This document shows positions 45,067 through 53,874 of a stretch of 64,000 nucleotides of DNA, in pieces. The stretch's first letter is position 1. Each line of letters starts with the position of its first letter. A program made the position numbers and the translations under genes. The notes under the pieces were generated by a model. It worked only from the letters and a program-made list of their open reading frames with translations, made no database searches and was not told the origin of the DNA. Source of the DNA: Symbiodinium natans (lineage: Eukaryota; Sar; Dinophyceae; Suessiales; Symbiodiniaceae); contig CAJNDS010002083.1 of NCBI GenBank assembly GCA_905221605.1, forward strand, positions 155,001-219,000, given 5' to 3'.

Positions 45067-46251
45067 TGAGGATAGAGGGACATGCATCTAGCACCTTCTC
45101 ATCGAAAGGGGTGCAAAGCGGCGTGCACCATGGACAACATGCACTCTTCAGGTCTCTTAGCTACGTTGTACGCGCACTCAGAGAGTCGATTGCGGCTCAG
45201 CCACAAACACGGCGGTGCTCCGCAGCTGGGCCTGTGCCCCAGCATGCAACACGACAGCTTGCGACATAGCTCGGCGCTTCCAAAGGTGTCGTAAGCGTGG
45301 CACCTTCGGGCACCTTAGGGCACCTTACAAGCCGTTTCAGGTCCTACAGGCACCTGTTCGGGGATTGACTGCTCCTGCCACTGGTGCATTTTATAGGTTA
45401 TACACGATATGTAAATATACGATTGGAGGAAAATTTAGGTGGCATATATTACATGTTATTTGATGTAGGCCAGGACACCTTGGCATAGGCGTTGAGGACC
45501 AAAGACAGGTCCTACCGCGACGGAGAACGGCACAAGCCTCTACGAAGATTTCCCCATGGCTCTGAGAGCTGCGTTGGTTGAAAAGGCCGATAAAACAATC
45601 ATTTCGCCTGGAAACCCCTTGCTCGCGGTCCTAGAGAAAAGTCACGCCCTGGTCCTGGCCTTCACGCGGAAACGCGACCCATGGGCCACCGCGTATGCAG
45701 GAAGCAGTTGCCCGAAAAGCGTCCTTACAGCTCAGACAGAAGTTGACCTCGGCCCCGTGGGAGTGGGGCACCTACCACCTCTAAGCATCAAGCTGGGAAT
45801 GGGAATCCGAGCAGAGCTCCGCTCCACCACCATGAGGCGGACGTAGGAGTTCGCAATCAAGGAAGCCTGGAAGGTGTTGCACTTCCTTGCAGGGCGGGTA
45901 GCAAGCTTCCGAGTTGGTTTTATGCGCAGCTGGAGAGCTCCTGGGCACTTCGTTCCTCTTTTGATGCACGCGAAAAGCTCCCTCCACCTCCCTGTCAGAC
46001 GGGATGCGAGAACTTCACGCGGAGTTCGCGGGAGAGCTTCCTGGGCAGAGGAACTCGCACTGACTGGAGTTTTGAAAGCTCTGGGAGCGACCGGGAAAGC
46101 TCTGCTTTCATACATGCAATACACCGCAACATACCATGTCTCGCACTTCATGTGTCTTGGCTCATGAAGAATATGAGGGAAGAATGTTTCAATTCCCCTC
46201 CCAAGTCTGCAAACTTTCTAGGGTTTCGGGTTTTTACTCATAAAGACAACC
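45067..46251. other. unannotated stretch
   Basis: A plus frame starting at ATG (45556-45846) reads like ordinary protein at its start (MALRAALVEKADKTIISPG) but has no recognised domain. It is overlapped by a minus frame at 45732-46151. Confidence 0.35.
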
Positions 46252-46500
46252 CCGAACCCTGAACCCTAAACCCTAAACCCTAAACCCTAAACCCACTTTA
46301 CTTCAAGAAGAGCTCCCTGAGCCGAGCTTCGAGATGCATTCTTCGTCGCGGAGGAGCATCCTCGACACCCGATCCGAAGCAAACGGTACACTTGGCAAGA
46401 CCCTGAGTGCATACCTAGGGTTTGGGGTTTGGGGTTTAGGGTTTAGGGTTTAGGCTTTAGGCTTTAGGGTTTAGGGTTTAGGGTTGAGGGTTTAGGGTTT
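46252..46500. repeat. opposed telomere-like blocks
   Basis: CCCTAAA at 46252-46293 faces TTTAGGG/TTTGGGG at 46417-46500. Confidence 0.85.
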
Positions 46501-46616
46501 GCGGACGTTGACGCCAACTTCTGCGAGAGTGGGCTGCCGCAGAGGCCCACAGAGGGGCATTTCGGGATGCTGCTGCGAGGACGCGAGCGCTGTGGATTCT
46601 AGAGTAGCGTCATAGG

Positions 46617-46756
46617 ATTGAGTCCCCAGATCTGCCCAATCCCCTTAATTCATGAATCCTAATGATCCCTAATGTATACTAAGGATCACGATTATGATTC
46701 GGGTACATTCATGTACATTCCTTAATTAAGGGGTTTTGGAAGATCTGGGTCTCAAA
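46617..46756. mobile_element. ~140-bp palindromic element (family F)
   Basis: The left arm CCCCAGATCTGCCCAATCCC, then CTTAATT, is mirrored by the right arm CTTAATTAAGGGGTTTTGGA, then AGATCTGGG. An AT-rich centre contains ATGATCC and GGATCA words. Only this copy is seen in the window. Confidence 0.55.
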
Positions 46757-46873
46757 AAGGGACTTTAAGAGTTGGGGGGCTCCATGGAAGAAGGCTCAAC
46801 GGAGCTCCTGGCCATGGCATTGGCCACGGTGGCCATGTGGCGGGTGTTGCCTCAGCGCCCAGGGTCCAACTTT

Positions 46874-46998
46874 GGGGTTTAATAAAGAGTTTAGGGTTTA
46901 GGGTTTAGGGTTTAGGGTTTAGGGTTTAGGGTTTAGGGTTTAGGGTTTAGGGTTTAGGGTTTAGGGTTTAGGGTTTAGGGTTTAGGGTTTAGGGTTTG
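46874..46998 (+). repeat. homogeneous TTTAGGG block
   Basis: About 15 perfect heptamers at 46891-46997. Confidence 0.94.
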
Positions 46999-47181
46999 TC
47001 TAGCGAAACCTTGCAACCCCTGATTTGTAAGCAAGGGCTTTCTGGAAGGAAGCAGTAGCTGGAGCTGTGTCCGAGGACCAGGGTTGTAGAATGTGCTAGA
47101 CGTTTGGTGATTGAGCTTCGAGTGTTCAAAACTGGCATGGCTGCGTTCACTTCGGGTTCAGACGGCCCCCGCCCAGCCCAT

Positions 47182-47367
47182 TTAGACCCAAAAATGCCCT
47201 GACATGACTGCCAGTTTGGGCCAATCACTTTGCGGGAGGAGCTTGGCCGCACGGTCCACGTAGAGTTGGGCCACCTCTGCGACAAGCAGCGCAGGTGTTA
47301 TATCGACTTTGAGAAGAGCGTCCCCGAGAAGGGACCCTAGATTGAAACAGGCCCCCACATCCGCCAT
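47182..47367 (-). CDS. hypothetical short ORF
   Basis: Sixty-one codons from an ATG. It is rich in Leu, Ala and Val, and its start MADVGACFNLGSLLGDALLK reads like ordinary protein without low complexity. No domain is recognised. A longer overlapping frame in another phase (47225-47560) weakens the case. It could be a single exon or chance. Confidence 0.25.
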   Translation of the reverse strand: MADVGACFNLGSLLGDALLKVDITPALLVAEVAQLYVDRAAKLLPQSDWPKLAVMSGHFWV

Positions 47368-47995
47368 CTTTCACCCAACGCAACACAGCATAACACGGGA
47401 TGGCCTCCACTGCAGTGTCATCTAAGAGGGGTGACCTTGCATGTTGGCATGCCGTCCACAGACGATTTCGGATGGATGATAGCTGGCGCCGTGAGAGAGA
47501 GCACAGAAAAGGGAGGTCAACCCTGACTGTTCGTAAGGGCAGTGGTTTAGCTCTGAGCACCTCAGAGTGATGCAGGATCAGATGCTTGTATCTGAAGCCA
47601 CCATGTCAACACCCCCGAATGCACAGGGCAGAGGACTTCTCCAGGGCATGCGCGCCTGGAGCAAGCATTGAGGACGCGAGCAGCGCCCTCGGCATCGGCA
47701 TGGCGCACCTGATGCGATCCCGGCATGAAGCTAGAGAGACCCCGTCCTGAACCGAATGCCATGAGCGAATGTGTCGCTGTGCAGTTCGAAGCTGGAGCAG
47801 CTTTACACCCTTGACGCCAGATCGTGAAGGCTTTTCGTGACGCTATGGGTCTGACAAGTGCTGCAAAGCGAGAAAGAATGCCTGCAAGTCGCTACGCTCT
47901 TTGCTCGCTCGAGGTGTGCGCGCCAGGCGCCGAGATTCCTTGGAGCAGCCCACAGGGCTCCAAACTCTGACATAAACAGAGAGGTTATTTTTGTA
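47368..47995. other. unannotated stretch
   Basis: Nothing recognised. Confidence 0.4.
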
Positions 47996-48125
47996 TATAC
48001 ATATATAACTACTATCATTAGAAGAAGAAGCAGAAGCAGAAGCAGAAGCAGAAGAAGAAGAAGAAGAAGAAGATATATATATATATATGTGTGTATATAT
48101 ATATGTATAAGATTACACACACGCA
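47996..48125. repeat. TA, AGAAGC and CA microsatellites
   Basis: An AGAAGC/AGAAGA run at 48020-48072 is flanked by TATATA tracts and a short CACACA tract. Confidence 0.85.
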
Positions 48126-48275
48126 CACACAATGCTCAAAGTGTCCTGGTTAAAAAAAGACCCAGACTCGAAGCTGCCAGTATGATACGATTCTCCTGCA
48201 TGCGGACTGATGGAACTATGGGAGAAGATACAGAAGGAGCTGTGCCTGCACGGGAACTCCAGCTCTCGACTGCAA

Positions 48276-48454
48276 CCCGAAACCCGAAACCCGAAACCCT
48301 AAACCCTAAACCCGAAACCCTAAACCCTAAATCCTAAACCCTAATTACACCACCCGAAACCCTAAACCCTAAACCCGAAACCCTAAACCCTAAACCCGAA
48401 ACCCTAAACCCAAAACCCGAAACCCTAAACCCGAAACCCTAAACCCTAAACCCT
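48276..48454 (-). repeat. CCCTAAA / CCCGAAA block
   Basis: CCCGAAA, CCCTAAA and CCCTAAA recur as a trimer, another higher-order arrangement of telomere-word variants. Confidence 0.9.
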
Positions 48455-48639
48455 ATGTGATTGTGACCCAGTCTCGGGCTGCGCCTGCGAGCCAGCGCCT
48501 TGCGCGGGTGCTGCCAGCTGAGCACACTTGCTTAACATCTCACGGAAGCCACGAAACTTCCTAAAACAACATGAAGGCTGAACCGTTTTTTCCACATGAA
48601 CCCACACGAACCCAACATGAACCCAACATGAACCCTTTT

Positions 48640-48725
48640 GGGCATTTCTAAAAAAGTATAGGCACCCCCTTTTGTGCCCCAAATAGAACAGAATCCCCTT
48701 ATTGGGGCCGCCAAAGAGACAACCC
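48640..48725. mobile_element. family A TIR element
   Basis: The left end GGGCATTTCTAAAAAAGTAT precedes an interior CCAAATAGAACAGAATCCCC and CTTATTGGGGCC. The right end is degraded (GAGACAACCC). Confidence 0.6.
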
Positions 48726-48726
48726 A

Positions 48727-48837
48727 CATGAGGGTTTACAAAAAAGAGCGACCGCTCAATATAAACCCCCAAATAGTAGGATTCCCTTACAATAAGGACC
48801 CCAATAAGGTACCCCCTAAGTTGGAAAAACCCCCATG
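48727..48837. mobile_element. family B TIR element, adjacent to the previous copy
   Basis: The left end GAGGGTTTACAAAAAAGAGC pairs with the right end AAGTTGGAAAAACCCCC. The interior has AATAGTAGGATTCCC and AAGGACCCCAATAAGG. CATG flanks both sides (48727-48730, 48834-48837). Confidence 0.7.
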
Positions 48838-48841
48838 CCAT

Positions 48842-48944
48842 GAACCCTAAACCCTACCCTCAAAAACCCTAAACCCTAAACCCTAAGCCCTAAACCCTAA
48901 ACCCTGAACCCTAAACCCTAAACCCTCAAAAACCCTAAACCTTC
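48842..48944 (-). repeat. CCCTAAA block
   Basis: About 13 heptamers with two CTCAAAAA interruptions. Confidence 0.88.
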
Positions 48945-49040
48945 TGATCGCCCTCGCGGCCTGCAGACTGCGGGCGGCCAGCGCCGGGTCCCCCACGGCG
49001 ACACGGTCGCCACAGCGTCGAAGCTGGGCCTGGGATAAGT

Positions 49041-49192
49041 GTAGGGTTTAGGGTTTAAGGGTTTAAGGGTTTAAGGGTTTAAGGGTTTAAGGGTTAAGGG
49101 TTGGGGGTTGGGGGGTTGGGGGGTTGGGGGGTTGGGGGTTGGGGGTTGGGGGTTGGGGTTGGGGGGTTGGGGGGTTGGGGGGTTGGGGGTTG
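49041..49192 (+). repeat. graded telomere-variant block
   Basis: The order is TTTAGGG, then six TTTAAGGG octamers, then TTGGGGG/TTGGGGGG units. Each variant forms its own run. Confidence 0.88.
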
Positions 49193-49942
49193 GTTCAGTG
49201 ACAGCTTGAAGGCACAGGAATCGCCTCTGCCAAAGACAGGAAGACGGCTGCGACCCACGGCATCGTCAATGCTACTACTTCGGCTGGAAAGATCTGCCTG
49301 CCGTTGGACAGGCATGCAAAGGCTGGAATTGTCTGCAAGCTGCCACCGACACTGGCCGGCGCGCAGCTGGTGCCCCGAGCATTGGGCCAAGTGGAGGCCT
49401 GGGCGATATCATAACTCGAGATGCCAGGGTTTTTTAGGGTTCCCTACCAAAGGCAATGTCCAGAAGCAGCTTTGAAGCGCGTAGCTGAGGTGTGAGGTCT
49501 CCCTTGCCCGAATGCCACGTACCTACTGTACAAATGTAATTTAAGGATGTTTGGAAGTTCTAGCGTGCACAAAGTTGCGAAACCAATGAACAGTGGAAAT
49601 AGATGCGAAGCTCAAATGTGCGAATCGGCGATAGGGTTTTGGGAGTTCTCATGACCCACGCCTGGCAGCACAAAGCGCAGGACATCGCAGGTGCAGCAGC
49701 ACGTGTTTGCAGGCTATCGAAGAACCACTACGAGTAGTCACAGCTGGGCACTCGCGTTTCGTTGAGCTGAGTATTGGTTGTGGGTGTTTCGTCTGGTCGT
49801 GCTGAGATCACGTCCTGTGGACCAAAGCGGCTCGTGGGGGCTGATGATAGGGGCAACTCGGGAGGTTTGACTTCAGGTCAGGTTGTTTCACCTCATGCTT
49901 GCGTGGCCCTTGCGATGGACGTTACCCACAGCGAAAAGCACA
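49193..49942. other. region downstream of the HMG-box gene
   Basis: No gene is recognised. This is where the 3' UTR of the minus-strand HMG-box gene should lie. No polyadenylation signal was identified. Confidence 0.4.
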
Positions 49943-50578
49943 TCATGAATCGATGTAGTAGCCCAGTCCCTGGTCTCCAAGCTTGAAGACGTAGCCTTCC
50001 AAGGAGCCATCGAAGCGCTTTGATGGCAGAAAGCCCGAGTTTCGGACCAGGATCAGCGGAAGCTTCCCGCCGCTCACACCACAGTCTGCGATGGTCTTGT
50101 GATCCTCCAGCTTGTTGAAGGCACCTGGAACAACCAGCTGCGCCTGCTGGTGTGGGATGCCCTGCTGTCTCTCCAGCTCCAGCTTAACATCTCTGATGAC
50201 ACAGGTGCCGAGAAGGGAGAGGCTAGCGAGGGCGTCGCCGCTCATTTGAGTGACCTCCACCTCAATCAAAGAATATTTCTTCTCGGCCACATTATCCTTC
50301 TTGCAGTGCTTCTCTGCTTTTCTCTTCGTGCCTTTCTTCTGGCTGGTGGCCTCTTGCTGCCTCATCTCTTCCGCATACTTGGCCTTGGCCTGCTCAAACT
50401 TCTCCCGGTACAGGGCCTTCGTTTCTTGACTGAGGGCCTTCCAGCGGGATCCGGCAAGCTTGGATACCTCAGTTACCGGCCTCCCCGGGCCCACTTCCCT
50501 CCGTAGCTCCGCCCGATTCTCTGCAAGCCAGATACCGTAGGCTCCGCCGAAAGGCTTTTTGGGCCGCTCATCTGCCAT
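49943..50578 (-). CDS. HMG-box protein with ubiquitin-like C-terminal region
   Basis: The frame codes 211 residues without interruption from the ATG at 50576-50578. Residues about 5-72 are an HMG box: RPKKPFGGAYGIWLAENR opens it, and SRWKALSQETKALYREK carries the conserved Trp and basic residues. HMG boxes bind and bend DNA, so a nuclear or chromatin role is likely. A Lys/Arg-rich linker follows (KKGTKRKAEKHCKK, about 79-92), a possible nuclear localisation signal. Residues ~98-178 resemble a ubiquitin-like fold, with an alternating hydrophobic strand, VIRDVKLELERQQGIP and a GKLPLILVR strand. The tail GYVFKLGDQGLGYYIDS closes the protein. I start at this ATG because the box begins just after it. 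An upstream in-frame extension lacks similarity, and CCGCTCTTCCTAG, a pyrimidine-rich acceptor, ends two bases before the ATG. Confidence 0.88.
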   Translation of the reverse strand: MADERPKKPFGGAYGIWLAENRAELRREVGPGRPVTEVSKLAGSRWKALSQETKALYREKFEQAKAKYAEEMRQQEATSQKKGTKRKAEKHCKKDNVAEKKYSLIEVEVTQMSGDALASLSLLGTCVIRDVKLELERQQGIPHQQAQLVVPGAFNKLEDHKTIADCGVSGGKLPLILVRNSGFLPSKRFDGSLEGYVFKLGDQGLGYYIDS

Positions 50579-50594
50579 GACTAGGAAGAGCGGC
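50579..50594 (-). other. possible splice or spliced-leader acceptor
   Basis: On the minus strand, GCCGCTCTTCCTAG lies directly before TC-ATG of the HMG-box gene. Dinoflagellate mRNAs receive a trans-spliced leader at an AG acceptor. This site fits, but an ordinary intron acceptor is equally possible. Confidence 0.35.
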
Positions 50595-50800
50595 TGGCAA
50601 GAGTCGTTGAAGGCTATGCAAGTAGGCACCCAAAAAACTACGCAGCTAAGCGGGAATCTGTGTGAGCACCAGACACACCTCCAGGTATCTTTTCGTCGAA
50701 GGCAATCCCTGGAAGGCTACAAAGCACCAAAAGCCAGCAAATCCTGAACGAAAACCGGACGATCTACGACATCACTGCTGCTCTGGTAGATGTTCGCTGC

Positions 50801-50885
50801 CATGTGGGGGTTTGCGAAAATAGGGGGGGGGAGGGGGGGAGGGATCCTACTGTTTGGGGGTCCATACTAGCGTAACCCCCCATGT
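50801..50885. mobile_element. family B TIR element with CATGT target duplication
   Basis: The element (50806-50880) begins GGGGGTTTGCGAAAATAGGG and ends ATACTAGCGTAACCCCC. CATGT lies immediately outside both ends (50801-50805, 50881-50885). The interior is shortened and G-rich. It sits in the gap between the HMG-box and coiled-coil genes. Confidence 0.75.
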
Positions 50886-50942
50886 GTCAAACTGATTTAA
50901 AGCCAGTTGTGACTCGTCCAGTTGCGCTGGCTTGTGCCTTAC

Positions 50943-51704
50943 ATGCAGGGCTATGGCTGTCCAGGCCTCGCGAAGTTTCGATTCGGCGTCTCCGTGGCGA
51001 GTCTTCATCTCCTGCACGCACGAGCACGATTTCGCTCCGGCTAGGTTGCGGGGCGTTCGCGGCTTCCTGGTCAACGTGCGCGTCCCAGCTACGCATTGCC
51101 GGAAGAAACTTGGGGCGAGGGGGGGGGGGGTGGGGAAAGTGCCTAAGGATGAGTACAGTTTTTTCTGCTTGAAGTCCTGCTCCATCACGCTCGTGCAGCT
51201 GTATAGAAGTTCCCGAAATTAGCATCATGCGAGTTTTTGTTTGTAAAGGATCGCTGCATGCCTTTCGCCTCATGCTGGCGAGGCAGCCTCATGTGATCAA
51301 AGCACAGGGCTACGGCAACATTCAATCCTGCTGCCGATTCCAATGTGGACACACGCATGTTTGGATGGCTTGCGGCGCTTTCATTTGTTCTCTGTGGCTG
51401 TCCTTCTGCACCTTCGATCCTGAACCCCATTTCAGCAACAAGATGGGGCCGCGAGCAGGCGAGCCTGATGTTTTGCCCGCTGCGTGGCCAGGGCCACCTG
51501 CACAAGATCCGAGAGAAACGGTGAAATAAGGGCTTCCACAACAGAGCACTCTCAACAAGACTATCTGCCACTTGAGAGCTCGTTTTTGGGCATCTGGAGT
51601 GTAGCTGGTTCGAGATGCTCAGGGCCTGGGCGCTTTTGAGCGCACTGTCGGTGCGCTCCAGCTGCGCGGTGATCTTCTCTAGCTGGCTCTCCTGAGTCAA
51701 GCCA
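50943..51704 (-). CDS. coiled-coil protein, at least two exons (partial model)
   Basis: Two exons look real. The upstream one begins after the acceptor TTTCGCTGCAG at 51704. It codes GLTQESQLEKITAQLER and then TDSALKSAQ, a heptad-like amphipathic helix. The downstream one spans 50943-51011 (69 nt, phase 0) and codes EMKTRHGDAESKLREAWTAI followed by ALH. It is bounded by acceptor GTGCGTGCAG and a canonical GTAAGG donor. Both suggest a coiled coil rich in Glu, Lys and Gln. Exons between and beyond were not resolved, so neither terminus is known. The family is not recognised. It lies between the copine-like gene and the HMG-box gene on the same strand. Confidence 0.45.
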
Positions 51705-53207
51705 CTGCAGCGAAAGCCCTGTGATTCCCCCCCCCCTTCTGCACGAACCAGCAAACAGCACGTCCTCTGCGCCACGGGCTCGGCCACAGCATTCCAACAT
51801 GCGCCACGCGCTGAAATCAGCAATGCAGCTGAGCATCCCTGACATCCAACTCATCTCGCCAAATGCACCTTGGGGGAGGGAGGGGGGCTGTTCCAATTTG
51901 AGAGCCCTCTCAAAGTGGACCCTAACATGGAACACCCACCACAAGGTCAAGAAAGAACGCTTGCCAACCATCGTGCCAGCGATCGACAGAGGAAGCCGCC
52001 ACCCTTCAGGACCAGTTCGTGCTTGTCTAGCTCACAAAATGAAGCCTATCATCACCCAAGATGATACCCAAAGGCCCCAAAAACACCAACAAAAACACCT
52101 AAAGAAGTCCGAACTCCACAGGTTCTGCAGAAGCTTCTCGGGAGATGGCCGGTGGGACCTGGCCCAAGGGCGGCATTGGGGTGGGTTATTGAAGCAACTG
52201 GACTTTTGGGCATATAGCTGTGTTGAGACTTTAGGGTTCTGGGCTCCAGACCTTCAACCTCTTAGCCCTCCAAGTTCAAAAAAAAAAAAGATCTTCGCAG
52301 TCCTCCCCTGTCCTGTGCCAGTTCTGACATTTAGGAGAGGTATTAACAGGACTCCATCCTGCGAACTGACCTCCACACGTCGGGTACCGACCTCAACCCG
52401 AAGCCCCTTGTTCATGACTTTTTGCATGAGGCCGCCAGAGGCCCCATAGCAGCAAGACATGGCCGGCACGCTTCGGTGCTTGGACGAGCTCCTGGAAGGC
52501 GGGTGCGTTTAGTGCAGTGCTGCACCAAGGCAAGCTGCTCAGCCTTTCAGCTACAAGTTCAAGGCCATGGGGTGGGATTCTTTAGTGTTTAGGCTTTGCC
52601 AGAGCCCTCGGTTCTGGTGGTACCCTTTTTTGGTCTGCAGGCCCCTGTGCTTTGCCAGCAGTTTTGCTGCACCCGACTGTACAACGGCACGCCAACGGCA
52701 CGCCAAGAGCCAAACTTGCCTCCGGTTGCAGCACTCCGCAACACCCATGATTTAGTTCGGTATTGTATCGGAACCATGCGGAAACAGAACGAGAACAAAA
52801 CTCTTCCGGCCCTACTTGAGGCTGTCGGCACGACTGGCGTGCAACGATCAACACAGTCAAGTGCGCTCATACCACGGAGTGTTCGAAAAGGGCTTGAGAG
52901 CAAAAGCAGGCGCCCTCACGCTGCGCAAGTTGCTGGTCGGAGCTGCAACCGAAGGTGGCGCTGCATTGCATTAATTTTCAAGCTCCACACGCCCACTTCC
53001 GATTCAGCGCCGCCGGGCTCGCGGGGCCATGTCTACCACAAAGCTATGGAGGATGGCAAGGATGAGCCCTGTAAACCATGAAGTCCTGCGAACGCTGAAA
53101 CCCCCGAATTGCTAAACCCCCTCAAGCGATATGCCAATAATCCAATGACCCGTGTCCCAGATTCACGGCAGACCCCCCTCGATCCCGAAGCAGTCGGCCA
53201 CAGGGAG
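51705..53207. other. region upstream of the coiled-coil gene, no exon resolved
   Basis: A minus-strand frame at 52254-52469 (MNKGLRVEVGTRRVEVSS region) reads like ordinary protein and may be an exon of the coiled-coil gene. A plus frame 51721-52449 has no support. Nothing is certain here. Confidence 0.3.
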
Positions 53208-53472
53208 CCCTAAACCCTAAACACTAAACCCTAAATCTTAAGCAAAAAGCTTCAAAACAGCATATGGCAGCAGGGAGGCAGACGGGCACCCGAGTGGAAG
53301 GAGCCGAAGCAAAGCTCCCACAATACCGGCACACCACAGCCCAAAGCACAGAAGCCGAAAGACCTTCGGAAGCTGAGTCCTTGAACCCCTAAACCCTAAA
53401 CCCTAAACCCTGAACCCTGAACCCTGAACCCTATAAGCCCTAAACCTAGACCCTGAGCCCTTAACCTAAAGC
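53208..53472 (-). repeat. two CCCTAAA-type blocks
   Basis: Short blocks at 53208-53243 and 53382-53472, with CCCTGAA and CCCTATAAG variants. Confidence 0.8.
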
Positions 53473-53568
53473 CCCTGGAGAGAAACTTCCGGGAAGTGGG
53501 GGGAGAAGTCGCCCTCACCGGGAGAGCCGCGGCCGCTTCGCTGGCGGCTCAGGGGCCTGAGGTGGTTC

Positions 53569-53748
53569 TGGGTTTAGGGTCCAGGGTTTAGGGTTCAGGG
53601 TTTAGGGTTTGGGGTTTAGGGTTTAGGGGTTAGGGTTTAGGGTTTAGGGTTCAGGGTTTATAGGGTTCAGGGTTTAGGGTTTAGGGGTTAGGGTTTAGGG
53701 TTTTGGTGTTTGGGGTTTGGGGTTTAGGGTTTAGGGTTTAGGGATTTG
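53569..53748 (+). repeat. TTTAGGG-type block with many variants
   Basis: About 24 heptamers, including TTCAGGG, TTTGGGG, TTTTGGTG and TTTATAGGG. It lies just beyond the last recognised exon of the copine-like gene. Confidence 0.88.
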
Positions 53749-53874
53749 TGGAGGGCCTGGGCTGTTTCAGGGCTGTGGGGAACAGGCAGGACCTGACTCA
53801 AGGGTTTGACGTGAAGAACAGAACGGTCTCCCCCCAATTCGGAAGGGCTTAGGATCCTCCTTGAGCCCTGCGAC

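Noticed and set aside
50099-50506. Plus frame opposite the HMG-box gene
   Set aside because: It is a shadow of the minus-strand coding sequence.
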